Shown in pieces: positions 1-8,092 of a stretch of DNA of 64,000 nt (its first letter is position 1; each line of letters opens with the position of its first letter). The notes beneath the pieces are model-generated. The model saw only the letters and a list, made by a program, of their open reading frames with translations, made no database searches and was not told where the DNA came from. The position numbers and the translations under genes are program-made. Origin of the DNA: Bacillota bacterium (GTDB lineage: Bacteria > Bacillota > Dehalobacteriia > UBA4068); the NCBI GenBank assembly GCA_024679955.1, contig JAILCQ010000044.1:21198-85197 (forward strand), in the 5' to 3' direction.

Positions 1-222
1 CCCGACGAGGTGGCTACCGCCGCTTTGAGCCGGGAACCCCACCGCCTGGCCATGTATGTAATGGATCTGGCCGCCCAGTTCCACAACTTTTACGGCCAAT
101 GCCATTGCCTGGTGGAGGATAAAGATTTGATGCGGGCCCGCCTGCATCTGATCCAGGCCGTGGCCGGGGCTATTCGCCGGGGCTTGGCCATGCTGGGCGT
201 TTCCGCGCCGGAAAAAATGTAA
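1..222 (+). CDS. argS: Arginyl-tRNA synthetase, C-terminal fragment (cut by window edge)
   Basis: The frame is open from base 1, so this is the 3' end of a gene that begins outside the window; about 73 codons remain. The residues match the end of the DALR anticodon-binding domain of ArgS: a helix reading MDLAAQFHNFYGQCHCL, then RARLHLIQAV, and the family ending LGVSAPEKM. ArgS charges tRNA-Arg in the cytoplasm using ATP. The GTG at base 10 shown in the ORF track is only the first in-frame start after the edge. The next gene starts one base after the stop, so the two are probably co-transcribed. Confidence 0.85.
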   Translation, partial: PDEVATAALSREPHRLAMYVMDLAAQFHNFYGQCHCLVEDKDLMRARLHLIQAVAGAIRRGLAMLGVSAPEKM

Positions 223-223
223 T

Positions 224-1120
224 ATGGCGGCCCGTTTCCTCTATACGGTGGAAGAGGCCGGCCGCTTGGGGGATTTTTTGCGCCGCCTTGGCTATCCACA
301 GGGCCTGTTGGCCTCTTTGCGCCAGGGAGACTGGGTGCGGGTGGACGGCGCGCCCCGGCGGATGATCGAGCCGGTTTTTCCCGGCCAGCAGGTGGAGGTG
401 GTGACGGCGGACCGTCCCTGCCCCCTGACGCCCAATGGGGATTTGCCGGTGGCCGTACTGTACGAGGACGATTGGCTGTGGCTGGCGGATAAGTCGGACG
501 ACATGCTGATGCATCCGGCGGCCAAGGGTTTTGACGATTCTTTGGGCAATTATTTTGCGGCCTGTCATCCTCAGGCCGCTTTTCGTCCCATCGGCCGCCT
601 GGACAGGCATACCACCGGTTTATGCTTGGCGGCCAAGGACAGGCTGACCGCCGCTTTGTTGACGGCCCGGCCGCCGCAAAAGGTGTATTACGCTTTGGCC
701 CAGGGCTTTTTTGCGGAAAAGCAGGGGCGTATCGACGCGCCTTTGCTGCGTTGTCCCGGCCCGCAAATCACCCGGCGGGTGGACAGCCGGGGCCAGGCCA
801 GCGTCACCCGCTATCAGGTTTTGGCCCAGGGAGACAGCCTGTCTCTGCTGCGGCTGATATTGGAAACCGGCCGTACCCATCAGATCCGGGCCCATATGCA
901 ATACGCAGGCCATCCCCTGGCCGGCGACCGGCTGTACGGCGGCGATTGCCGCCTCATCGGCCGCCAGGCTTTGCATGTGGGGCGCTTGTCCTTGCGCCAT
1001 CCCCATACCGGCCGCGGCCTTTGCTTCACCCGGGCCTTGCCGGCGGATATGCGCCGGGCCATGGCGGCGGACAACCTGTTTTCCCCGGAGGCGGAAACGG
1101 ACGCGCCGGAGCCGTTTTAA
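224..1120 (+). CDS. RluA-family RNA pseudouridine synthase
   Basis: A 298-residue protein. It has an S4-like N-terminal part (about residues 20-65, GDWVRVDG), then the RluA catalytic domain. The active-site motif GRLDRHTTGL at about residue 125 carries the catalytic Asp; canonical members read HRLD(R/x)xTSG. Later motifs KVYYALAQG and ETGRTHQIRAHM, followed by GHPLAGDRLYGG, are also typical. The enzyme isomerises uridine to pseudouridine in rRNA or tRNA; the site cannot be told from sequence. The ATG lies one base after the argS stop with only a weak purine stretch upstream, which suggests translational coupling. A terminator follows about 30 bases after the stop. Confidence 0.85.
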   Translation: MAARFLYTVEEAGRLGDFLRRLGYPQGLLASLRQGDWVRVDGAPRRMIEPVFPGQQVEVVTADRPCPLTPNGDLPVAVLYEDDWLWLADKSDDMLMHPAAKGFDDSLGNYFAACHPQAAFRPIGRLDRHTTGLCLAAKDRLTAALLTARPPQKVYYALAQGFFAEKQGRIDAPLLRCPGPQITRRVDSRGQASVTRYQVLAQGDSLSLLRLILETGRTHQIRAHMQYAGHPLAGDRLYGGDCRLIGRQALHVGRLSLRHPHTGRGLCFTRALPADMRRAMAADNLFSPEAETDAPEPF

Positions 1121-1151
1121 TGGAAAACCAGGCGCTTGCCGGGAATCGATA

Positions 1152-1188
1152 CGCCGGACCCATCCTGACGGAAAGGCCGGCGTTTTTT
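1152..1188 (+). terminator. Intrinsic terminator after the argS/RluA unit
   Basis: A 6-bp GC stem, cgccgg paired with ccggcg, across a 19-base loop is followed directly by six T residues. It sits about 30 bases after the pseudouridine synthase stop. The loop is rather long, so the call is moderate. Confidence 0.6.
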
Positions 1189-1491
1189 ATACCGTATGCA
1201 ATCCTTTCTTTTCCTTCTATGCTTCCGCGCTCCACAGATCATGCCCCAGCAGACCTATATCCGGCCAGATACAGCCTATTTTCTGTAGCCGGGCTGCCGG
1301 AAAGGTAAAGCCCTGTTTTGGAAAATTACAGAATAATGTCAAAAAAAATGAAAATTTATCTTGAAAAAGAGAATAAAGTAATATAATATATACTAAACAA
1401 AAAGATATAAAAAACTAACAGAGTAATAAAAAATATCAATAATAATAAAAAAAATAAATATCGATAAAAACAGTAAATTGCTTAACTTTCC
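1189..1491 (+). other. Non-coding AT-rich upstream region of the riboswitch operon
   Basis: There is no credible gene here. Bases 1320-1480 are far richer in A and T than the surrounding DNA. A possible sigma-A promoter is TTGAAA at 1361-1366, then 17 bases, then TAATAT at 1384-1389; an overlapping TATAAT lies at 1382-1387. Initiation near 1395 would leave about 100 transcribed bases before the riboswitch. Confidence 0.5.
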
Positions 1492-1678
1492 AAGTGCTTT
1501 CTTCGCGGAAAGATAATAGGGAATGAGGTTGGAATCCTCAGCGATCCGGTCACTGTGAACGGGGAGCGGCCTGCATATGCCATTGTCTTTAGGGATGAGA
1601 AGGCGCAGCGCCGCAAGGAGCCGTGAGCCAGGAAACCTGCTTGGAAAGAAGGATGGATAGCTTCCAGAGAAAGTGCTT
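1492..1678 (+). promoter_or_regulatory. Cobalamin (adenosylcobalamin) riboswitch aptamer
   Basis: The conserved blocks of the B12 aptamer appear in order: an aatagggaa segment, ggtTggAATCC, a variant of the GCCACTG loop (ggtcactgtgaac), and the diagnostic 3' block gagccaggaaacctgc at 1625-1640. A closing P1 stem can be drawn between aagtgctttct (1492-1502) and agaaagtgctt (1668-1678), 11 pairs with two G-U wobbles. A terminator hairpin follows at 1748 and the transporter genes after that. This fits transcription attenuation: bound cobalamin favours the terminator and shuts off the operon. Confidence 0.9.
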
Positions 1679-1747
1679 CATCTCAATGCCGTTTCTGCGA
1701 CCGTGACCGCTTTGCGCCGCGGTTTCAAGGGTATGTATGGCTTATGC

Positions 1748-1781
1748 GCCGCTTTCTTCCGGGAAAGCGGCTTTTTCTTTT
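1748..1781 (+). terminator. Riboswitch expression-platform terminator
   Basis: A perfect 9-bp stem, gccgctttc (1748-1756) with gaaagcggc (1763-1771), closes a 6-base loop and is followed by a T-rich tail. It lies 70 bases after the aptamer and 62 bases before the first transporter start. That is the position expected of a conditional terminator controlled by the aptamer. Confidence 0.85.
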
Positions 1782-1842
1782 TGCTTCGGTTTATCCGAAA
1801 GGATCTATATAAATCCATAATTTTAGAAAGGAAAGGAAAAAC

Positions 1843-3477
1843 ATGAACAAAAAATTTTGCATGCTGCTGGTAATCGCCCTTGGGCTGGCGCTTCTATTTA
1901 CGGGATGCGCCTCCGGGAATGCGCCGGGTGCGGCGGATCCTGCGGACGCCTCGTCTGACGCTGCGCCCGACCGGGATACCTCCCAGGTCATCGTCGCCGT
2001 CACCGCCGACTTCTCCGCCGGTTTCGACCCCGTCACCGGCTACGGCCTGCGCTATGATCCCATCCTGCAAAGCCGTCTGGTAAAGACCTGGAACGGTGTG
2101 ATCACCGAAGACCTGGCCACCGACTACAGCGTGGACGACGGCGGCAAAACCTGGCGCTTCCAGCTGCGGGACGACGCCTTCTTCTCCAACGGCGACCAGG
2201 TGAAGGCCTCCGATGCGGCCTTCACCTTCAACGCGGCCAAAGGCGCCGGCGGCAACCTGGATCTTACCAATATGGTAAGCGCCGAGGCCGAGGACGACCT
2301 TACGGTGAAATTCACCCTGGAAAAACCGGACTACACCTTTATTTATCAGGTTTCCAAGCTGGGTATCGTCCCCGAAGCTTTGTATGATGAAAACTACATG
2401 GAAAACCCCGTCGGCTCCGGCCCCTACAAAATGGTACAGTGGGATAAGGGCCAGCAAGCCATCTGGGAATACAATGATTTGTATTATGGCGGCGAGCCCT
2501 CGATCAAACGGATCATCCTGGTCTTCATGGATGAAGACGCCGCTTTCGCCGCCGCCCAAAAGGGCGATGTGGACATGATCGAGACCAATCAGTCCCTGGC
2601 CACCCAAACCATCGACGGCTATTATCTGAAGAACGTGGAAACCATCAACAACTTCGGCATCATTTTCTGCACCGTGCCCGACGAAGGCAAAACCACGGAA
2701 GACGGCAAGAAGATCGGCAACAACGTCACCTGCGACAAAGCCATCCGTCAGGCCATCAGTCTGGGCATCGACCGGGAAGCCATGAATGCGGAAGTGTTCA
2801 ACGGCTACGGCCATCCCTCCGATTCCATGTGCGACCTGATGCCCTGGTTCAATGAAGAAACGGCCTTGAACGACAGCAATTCCGGCCTGGACGTGGCCTG
2901 CAATATCCTGGACGAGGCCGGTTGGGTAGATAACGACGGCGACGGCGTCCGGGAAAAGGACGGCGTAAAAGCGGAATTCGACCTGTATTACACCTCCTCC
3001 AACGGCAACCGCCAGATGGTAGCCATGAACGTGGCCGAGCAGGCCAAAGCCCTGGGCATCAGCGTCGTTCCCAAAGGCGCGGCCAACTCTGATATCCAGG
3101 AGCTGTTCCACAGCGAAGCCTATGTGTTCGGCCGGGGCGACCACACCCCCGTAGAGTTCTACCTGATGTCCTCCACCAATTCCATCGGCGCGGGCTGGAG
3201 CAACAGCGGTTACTATTCCAATCCCACCGTGGACGAATACTTTGATAAAGCTATGGCCTCCGACAATCTGGACGACGTTTATAAATATTACAAACTGGCC
3301 CAATGGGACGGCGCCACCGGCGCCAGCCATATCGGCGACGCCCCCGACGCCTGGTTCGTGCGTCCGGACAACTGCTTCTTTATCCGGGAGGGTCTGGATA
3401 TCGGCACCCAGTCCCTGCATCCTCACGGCGCTTCCCTGCAGGTCTTCAACAATATCCTGGAGTGGAAATGGAACTGA
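1843..3477 (+). CDS. Family 5 solute-binding lipoprotein of a NikA/Opp-type ABC transporter
   Basis: A 544-residue secreted lipoprotein. The N-terminus MNKKFCMLLVIALGLALLFTGC is a lipoprotein signal with Cys22 as the likely lipidated residue. The mature part has the SBP_bac_5 layout: an early LVKTW segment, TWRFQLRDDAFFSNGDQVKASD (the family motif), PVGSGPYKM at about residue 185, and RQAISLGIDREAMN near 305. It would bind substrate outside the membrane and hand it to the two permeases that follow. The family binds peptides, nickel or metal chelates. The cobalamin riboswitch upstream argues for cobalt, a cobalt complex or a corrinoid precursor; that is inference. A strong ribosome site (gaaaggaaag) precedes the ATG. 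Confidence 0.88.
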   Translation: MNKKFCMLLVIALGLALLFTGCASGNAPGAADPADASSDAAPDRDTSQVIVAVTADFSAGFDPVTGYGLRYDPILQSRLVKTWNGVITEDLATDYSVDDGGKTWRFQLRDDAFFSNGDQVKASDAAFTFNAAKGAGGNLDLTNMVSAEAEDDLTVKFTLEKPDYTFIYQVSKLGIVPEALYDENYMENPVGSGPYKMVQWDKGQQAIWEYNDLYYGGEPSIKRIILVFMDEDAAFAAAQKGDVDMIETNQSLATQTIDGYYLKNVETINNFGIIFCTVPDEGKTTEDGKKIGNNVTCDKAIRQAISLGIDREAMNAEVFNGYGHPSDSMCDLMPWFNEETALNDSNSGLDVACNILDEAGWVDNDGDGVREKDGVKAEFDLYYTSSNGNRQMVAMNVAEQAKALGISVVPKGAANSDIQELFHSEAYVFGRGDHTPVEFYLMSSTNSIGAGWSNSGYYSNPTVDEYFDKAMASDNLDDVYKYYKLAQWDGATGASHIGDAPDAWFVRPDNCFFIREGLDIGTQSLHPHGASLQVFNNILEWKWN

Positions 3478-3544
3478 AACGCCTGCGGTAAGCGTATCCG
3501 CCGCATAGGGCGGGTACCGGCTGTCTGAGAAGGGATGTGACCGG

Positions 3545-4531
3545 TTGAACAGCGGACTTTGGAAAGGCTTAGGAACGAATTTTATAAAAATGCTCCTGCT
3601 GCTGCTGGCCGTAAGCGTGGTGACTTTCCTCCTGGTGGAGCTTTCGCCCATAGACGCGGTGAGCTCCTACATCGGGGAGAACGGCGTAAGCGACGAGCAA
3701 AGGGAGATCATTACGGAATACTGGGGGCTGAACGATCCTCCTACGGTGCGCTATGTAAAATGGATCACCAACATCCTTCACGGGGACATGGGTACTTCCA
3801 TGGTCTACCGGCAGCCCGTCATCAAAGTGATAGGGGAGCGCTTTAAGCTCTCCCTTATCCTGATGGCCGTCTCCTGGGTGGTCTCCGGGCTGTTCGGCCT
3901 GCTGTTGGGGATCATAGCCGCCGTCTATAAAGGCAGGGTGGTGGACAAGATCATCAGGGTCTACTGCCTGCTGCTGGAGTCCAGTCCGGCTTTCTGGATC
4001 GGCATCGTGCTGCTGCTGTTTTTTGCCGTCTACCTGGATATTCTGCCCATGGGGCTGGCCGCCCCCATCGGCATGTCCATAGAAGAGGCGACGCTGCCGC
4101 AGCGCATCTACCATCTGGTGCTGCCGGCCTTGGCCCTGATGCTGACGGGCATATCCAAGATCGCCCTACAGACCCGGGAAAAGATGATACAGGTGTTCGA
4201 GAGCGATTTCGCCCTGTTTGCCAGGACCCGGGGCGAGGGCAAATGGACCTTCGTACGCAGGCACGGCCTGCGCAACATCTTGCTGCCTTTTATCACGCTG
4301 CAGTTCGGCTCCATCAGCGAGCTGTTCGGCGGCTCGGTGCTGGCGGAAAGCGTATTTACCTATCCGGGGCTGGGCGAGGCTACCGTGCAGTCCGGTCTTC
4401 GGGGGGACATGCCGCTGTTTCTCGGCATTGCGCTGTTTTCCGCGCTGTTCGTCTTCTGCGGCAACCTGATCGCCAATATACTCTATGCCGTGGTTGACCC
4501 GCGGATCCGGGAAGGGGGAAGATTCCAATGA
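3545..4531 (+). CDS. ABC transporter permease, NikB/DppB type
   Basis: A 328-residue inner-membrane permease of the binding-protein-dependent transport family. A first membrane helix (MLLLLLAVSVVTFLLVELSP) and the N-terminal DppB-type region lead into later helices and the EAA-like loop near FALFARTRGEGKWTFVRRHGLRN, which contacts the ATPases. The final helices end in VVDPRIREGG, common in this family. Translation most likely starts at TTG 3545, about ten bases after an agaaggg ribosome site; the next in-frame ATG would cut into the first helix. The gene overlaps the next permease by four bases (ATGA). Confidence 0.87.
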   Translation: MNSGLWKGLGTNFIKMLLLLLAVSVVTFLLVELSPIDAVSSYIGENGVSDEQREIITEYWGLNDPPTVRYVKWITNILHGDMGTSMVYRQPVIKVIGERFKLSLILMAVSWVVSGLFGLLLGIIAAVYKGRVVDKIIRVYCLLLESSPAFWIGIVLLLFFAVYLDILPMGLAAPIGMSIEEATLPQRIYHLVLPALALMLTGISKIALQTREKMIQVFESDFALFARTRGEGKWTFVRRHGLRNILLPFITLQFGSISELFGGSVLAESVFTYPGLGEATVQSGLRGDMPLFLGIALFSALFVFCGNLIANILYAVVDPRIREGGRFQ

Positions 4532-5379
4532 AGAAAACTCCCGTTCTGACAGGACACGGCCTGCGGAACCGCCGTTCCCAAACGATTTTTATCGTTACCG
4601 TGGCTTTGGCCACTCTGATCCTCATCACCGTGGCCGGGCTCACCATGGACCCGGAAAAATACGCTACGGACTTTTCCGTCAAAAACCAGGCCCCTTCCGC
4701 AGAGCATCTGTTCGGCACGGACTGGATGGGCCGGGATATGCTGATGCGCACCGTAAAAGGGCTTTCCACCAGCATTTACATCGGCCTGCTGGCCTCCATC
4801 GTCACCTCCGTGCTGGCCTTGTTCCTGGGGGTGCTGGCCGGCACCATCGGCCGCTGGGCCACCACCGCCTTCAACTGGATGGTGGATCTGTTCATGGGCG
4901 TGCCCCATCTGATATTGCTGATCCTCATCTCCATACTGCTGGGCCGGGGGGCCCGGGGCGTGATGATCGGCGTGATCGTCACCCACTGGTGCCCGTTGGG
5001 CCGTATCGTGCAGGCGGAGATCATGTCTCTGAAAAACTCCCAGTATGTGCAGGCCGCCGTGCGCATGGGCAAATCCAAGTGGTGGGTGGCCATGCGCCAC
5101 ATGCTGCCCCATGTGATCCCCCAGTTTATCGTGGGGCTGGTGCTGATGTTCCCCCATGCCATCATGCACGAGGCTTCCATCACCTTCCTGGGTTTCGGCC
5201 TGCCGCCGGAGCAGCCCGCCATCGGCGTCATTCTCTCCGAGTCGATGAAATATCTCACCACCGGCATCTGGTGGCTGGCATTGCTGCCTGGCCTGAGCCT
5301 TCTGGCGATCGTTGTGCTGTTTGAGGAGATCGGCAGCAATCTGCGCCTGCTGATCGACCCCTTCAGCGCGCAGGAATAA
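4528..5379 (+). CDS. ABC transporter permease, NikC/DppC type
   Basis: A 283-residue second permease. It has the DppC features: an N-terminal helix (TIFIVTVALATLILITVAGL), the HLFGTDWMGRDMLMRTVKG motif near residue 65 (family form GTDxxGRD), and the EAA loop around QAAVRMGKSKWWVAMRHMLPH. It would pair with the upstream NikB-like permease to form the channel. Its start overlaps the stop of that gene by four bases, so the two subunits are translationally coupled. The ATPase genes follow after 13 bases. Confidence 0.87.
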   Translation: MKKTPVLTGHGLRNRRSQTIFIVTVALATLILITVAGLTMDPEKYATDFSVKNQAPSAEHLFGTDWMGRDMLMRTVKGLSTSIYIGLLASIVTSVLALFLGVLAGTIGRWATTAFNWMVDLFMGVPHLILLILISILLGRGARGVMIGVIVTHWCPLGRIVQAEIMSLKNSQYVQAAVRMGKSKWWVAMRHMLPHVIPQFIVGLVLMFPHAIMHEASITFLGFGLPPEQPAIGVILSESMKYLTTGIWWLALLPGLSLLAIVVLFEEIGSNLRLLIDPFSAQE

Positions 5380-5392
5380 CGGGAGGCGCAAT

Positions 5393-6202
5393 ATGGGAAA
5401 AACGATTTTGGAAGTAAAAGACCTCTCCGTCAGCTTTCGCATGTATGACAGGGGCCTGACCCAATATGATCTGAATGTTATCAGCAACCTGTCCGTGACG
5501 GTAAACGAAGGGGAGATCATGGTGATCGTCGGCTCTTCGGGCAGCGGCAAAAGCGTGTTGGCCCATGCCGTGCTGGGCATACTGCCCAGCAACGCCCAAA
5601 TCAGCGGCGAGATCAACTATGACGGCAAGCCCCTTACGGCCGCCGTGCGCAAAGAAAAGGTGGGATCGGAAATCATCATGATCCCCCAATCCGTCACCTA
5701 TCTGGACCCCCTGATGAAGGTGGGCCGTCAGGTGCAGGGCCTGAAAGGCTCCAAGGCCATGCAGCAGCAGGCCTTTCGCCGCTACGGCCTGAAGGACAGC
5801 GTGGCCGGGATGTACCCCTTTCAGCTTTCCGGCGGCATGACGCGGCGGGTGCTGATTTCCACGGCCACCATTTCCGACGCCCGGCTGATCCTGGCCGACG
5901 AGCCCACGCCGGGCCTGAGCCAGGACATCGCGGAGGAAACCATGCGCAACTTCCGGGAGCTGGCCGACGAGGGCCGGGGCATATTGATGATCACCCACGA
6001 CATCGATATCGCCCTGTTGGTGGCGGACCGGATCGCCGTGTTTTACGACGGCAGGACGGTGGACGTCTGCAACCGGGAGGACTTTCTCAAAGGCGGCGAC
6101 GCCTTGAAACACCCCTACACCCGGGCCCTGTGGGCCGCGCTGCCGCGGAACGGCTTTCAGGCCGTGGCGCCGGAAGATTTTATGAAGGAGGACCAGCCAT
6201 GA
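5393..6202 (+). CDS. ABC transporter ATPase, NikD/DppD type
   Basis: A 269-residue cytoplasmic ATPase. Walker A is GSSGSGKS near residue 46, the signature is LSGGMTRR near 144, Walker B is LILADEPT near 165, and the switch histidine is in MITHDID near 200. The protein is short and seems to lack the C-terminal extension found in many oligopeptide-transporter ATPases. That compact form is closer to NikD. It partners with the next ATPase, whose start overlaps this stop by four bases. A ribosome site (cgggaggcgca) precedes the ATG. Confidence 0.87.
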   Translation: MGKTILEVKDLSVSFRMYDRGLTQYDLNVISNLSVTVNEGEIMVIVGSSGSGKSVLAHAVLGILPSNAQISGEINYDGKPLTAAVRKEKVGSEIIMIPQSVTYLDPLMKVGRQVQGLKGSKAMQQQAFRRYGLKDSVAGMYPFQLSGGMTRRVLISTATISDARLILADEPTPGLSQDIAEETMRNFRELADEGRGILMITHDIDIALLVADRIAVFYDGRTVDVCNREDFLKGGDALKHPYTRALWAALPRNGFQAVAPEDFMKEDQP

Positions 6203-6855
6203 CGGAAGAAACGGCCGCCGCAAAACGAGTGTTGCTGGAGGCAAAAGACGTTAGTTTTCGTTACGGTTCCGGGCCCTGGATCCTGCGGAACGTCTATCTG
6301 AAAATATACGAAGGGGAACGGGTGGGCCTGGTGGGCCCCTCGGGCTACGGCAAAAGCACCCTGTCCCGCATCCTTTCCGGCTATGAAAAGCCTACCAAGG
6401 GGCAGGTGCTGTGGAAGGGCGCGCCCCTGCCCAAGGAAGGCTACTGCCCGCTGCAGATGATATACCAGCACCCGGAAAAGGCGGTGAACCCCCGGTGGCG
6501 CCTGCAGGACACGCTGAACGAGGCCTGGACCCCCGACGACGAATTGCTGGCGGCCCTGCGCATCAACAAGGAGCTTTGGTTCCGCCGCTGGCCCAACGAG
6601 CTTTCCGGCGGCGAATTGCAGCGTTTCTGCGTGGCCCGGGTGCTGGGCCCGCAGACGGAATTCATTATCGCCGATGAAATGAGTACCATGCTGGACGCCA
6701 TCACCCAGGCGCAGATATGGAATGTGCTTTTGGACGTCGCGCGCAAACGCGGCCTGGGTATGCTGGTGATCACCCACAGTATGGCTTTGGCCGAGAAGGT
6801 ATGCACCCGCATCGTCGACCTGGCCGAGCTGAATATGGTGGGCCACGACGCATAA
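6199..6855 (+). CDS. ABC transporter ATPase, NikE/DppF type
   Basis: The ORF track begins at 6130, but the ATG at 6199 is better: it overlaps the upstream stop as ATGA and lies just after tgaaggagg. The protein is then 218 residues. Walker A is GPSGYGKS (near 46), the signature LSGGELQR (near 134), and Walker B FIIADEMSTMLD, where the usual ADEPT is ADEMS. It ends soon after the MLVITHSMALAEKV switch region, so it is a minimal ATPase domain. It completes the five-gene importer. A strong bidirectional terminator follows. Confidence 0.87.
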   Translation: MTEETAAAKRVLLEAKDVSFRYGSGPWILRNVYLKIYEGERVGLVGPSGYGKSTLSRILSGYEKPTKGQVLWKGAPLPKEGYCPLQMIYQHPEKAVNPRWRLQDTLNEAWTPDDELLAALRINKELWFRRWPNELSGGELQRFCVARVLGPQTEFIIADEMSTMLDAITQAQIWNVLLDVARKRGLGMLVITHSMALAEKVCTRIVDLAELNMVGHDA

Positions 6856-6868
6856 AAGCGCCGGCAGA

Positions 6869-6903
6869 AAAAAGGGGACCGTCACAAGGACGGTCCCCTT
6901 TTT
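6869..6903. terminator. Strong bidirectional terminator between the transporter operon and the SLH gene
   Basis: A perfect 10-bp stem, ggggaccgtc with gacggtcccc, has a 5-base loop and is flanked by A6 on one side and T5 on the other. It can therefore end transcripts from both directions. The two operons converge here. Confidence 0.88.
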
Positions 6904-6911
6904 GTGGAGAA

Positions 6912-6935
6912 TGCGGCGGGAATAATCCCGCCGCA
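6912..6935. repeat. Perfect inverted repeat next to the terminator
   Basis: Ten-bp arms, tgcggcggga and tcccgccgca, enclose the 4-base loop ataa. There is no T-run on either side. It lies between the SLH stop and the bidirectional terminator and may protect the 3' end of the SLH mRNA; that role is inference. Confidence 0.6.
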
Positions 6936-6976
6936 CAATATAGTGTCATTGAGTTCCTAATTCAGATTGCGTCAAA

Positions 6977-7891
6977 TTATTTTAGCACGCATGTCCCGCA
7001 TGGCTGCAGGTTACGGGCGTCCACTTCATCCCAGGTTATCTCATGGCTGTATTTTCCGGCACATTCTGCTTCATAATGATATTTGGTGCTGTTGGAGCCG
7101 CCTGTGTATACATGCCCGTGGTAGTTTTCCTCCCCTACGATTTTCCGTTCTGCAGAAGCGGCGTTCCTGGTGGGGGTTACATCCACAGTATTGTTGGGGA
7201 TCAAGGGGAGGCTATTGGCGAGGTTCAGAGTGACGCTCTTGCGGAGGTTCGTATCCACCATTCTGGTGACCAGCGCGGCGACCTCCGATCTTTTGATATC
7301 GGATCGGGGGTTGAAGGTACCCTTGTCGTCGCTGCCGGTCAGTATCCCGGCGCGATAGAGTTTATAAATATCCGCGGCCTGGGCGTCCGTTGTCTTGACG
7401 TCGGGAATGGCGTTATCTTCCACGGTATTGATGGCCGGCAGGGCGCTGTCGGGAAGCGCCTTGGCCATGATGGCCGCGTATTGCGTGCGCGTCGCCTTGG
7501 CCGTCATGTTCGCGTATTCGCCGGCTTGGATGATGCCATTGGCTGCCGCGTAATCCACGTAAACCTGATACCAGGGATCGCTCTGCGGGAAATTCGCTTC
7601 GCCGGTATAGTAAATGCTGTGGATGCGGCAGGCAAGGGTGATCGCCGCCGCGATATTGACGCTGCCGTCAGGGGAAAACCTGTTTTCGGATTCGCCTTTT
7701 ACCAGGTCCAGTTCATAAGCCGTTTTCACGCTTTCGGCATACCAGCTTGCGGCTGCAACGTCGGTGAATTTGCCGGCGGGATAGGCGTTGACCTTCGTAA
7801 AGTTGGAAAGCCCCTCTGCCGCCAGCGCCGTTGCCGTCATGCTGAAAACCAGCGCAAAGGCCAGTATAAATGAGATTACTCGCTTTTTCAC
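6977..7891 (-). CDS. Secreted SLH-domain protein with C-terminal Cys/His motif
   Basis: The track ORF starts at 7975, but GTG at 7891 is preferred. It follows aggaggataccgac and gives an immediate signal peptide (VKKRVISFILAFALVFSMTATALA). The protein is then 304 residues. Three SLH repeats follow: FTDVAAASWYAESVKTAYEL, DPWYQVYVDYAAANGI and a third near DAQAADIYKLYRAGILTG with FNPRSDIKRSEVAAL. SLH repeats anchor proteins to pyruvylated cell-wall polymer. The last 45 residues contain KYHYEAECAGKY and PCGTC. This resembles a small cysteine motif (YHxxxC ... PCxxC) often found at the C-terminus of secreted proteins. Its function is unknown. Confidence 0.8.
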   Translation of the reverse strand: MKKRVISFILAFALVFSMTATALAAEGLSNFTKVNAYPAGKFTDVAAASWYAESVKTAYELDLVKGESENRFSPDGSVNIAAAITLACRIHSIYYTGEANFPQSDPWYQVYVDYAAANGIIQAGEYANMTAKATRTQYAAIMAKALPDSALPAINTVEDNAIPDVKTTDAQAADIYKLYRAGILTGSDDKGTFNPRSDIKRSEVAALVTRMVDTNLRKSVTLNLANSLPLIPNNTVDVTPTRNAASAERKIVGEENYHGHVYTGGSNSTKYHYEAECAGKYSHEITWDEVDARNLQPCGTCVLK

Positions 7892-7934
7892 GTCGGTATC
7901 CTCCTTTTCTCTACCGTAATACATTCTTACAAGC

Positions 7935-7963
7935 ATTATACGATGGTAGTAACCATCGGTCAA
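7935..7963 (-). promoter_or_regulatory. Sigma-A promoter with operator-like palindrome filling the spacer
   Basis: Read on the minus strand: TTGACC (-35), exactly 17 bases, then TATAAT (-10). The spacer is gatggttactaccatcg, and with one flanking base it forms an inverted repeat with 7-bp arms (CGATGGT/ACCATCG) and a 4-base centre. The transcript would start near 7928, about 37 bases before the GTG of the SLH gene. A repressor bound there would block polymerase. Confidence 0.8.
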
Positions 7964-7969
7964 GCCCGA

Positions 7970-8006
7970 AAACAAAGCCTCCCCCGGCTATACCGGGGGA
8001 GGCTCT
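7970..8006 (-). terminator. Intrinsic terminator of the aminotransferase gene
   Basis: On the minus strand, agcctcccccgg and ccgggggaggct form a 12-bp stem around a 5-base loop, followed by TTTGTTTT. It is about 90 bases beyond the aminotransferase stop and just before the SLH promoter. Confidence 0.85.
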
Positions 8007-8092
8007 TGGTCAATGTTGAACAAAATCAAAAAGCAATGCGCTTCCTGTTTACGCCATAGGCAGATTCGCTATGTTTTGCCTCTCCGCCTTGG

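Noticed and set aside
1894-3651. 585-residue minus-strand ORF opposite the binding lipoprotein
   Set aside because: It is antisense to a gene with clear signal peptide and family motifs, and has no features of its own.
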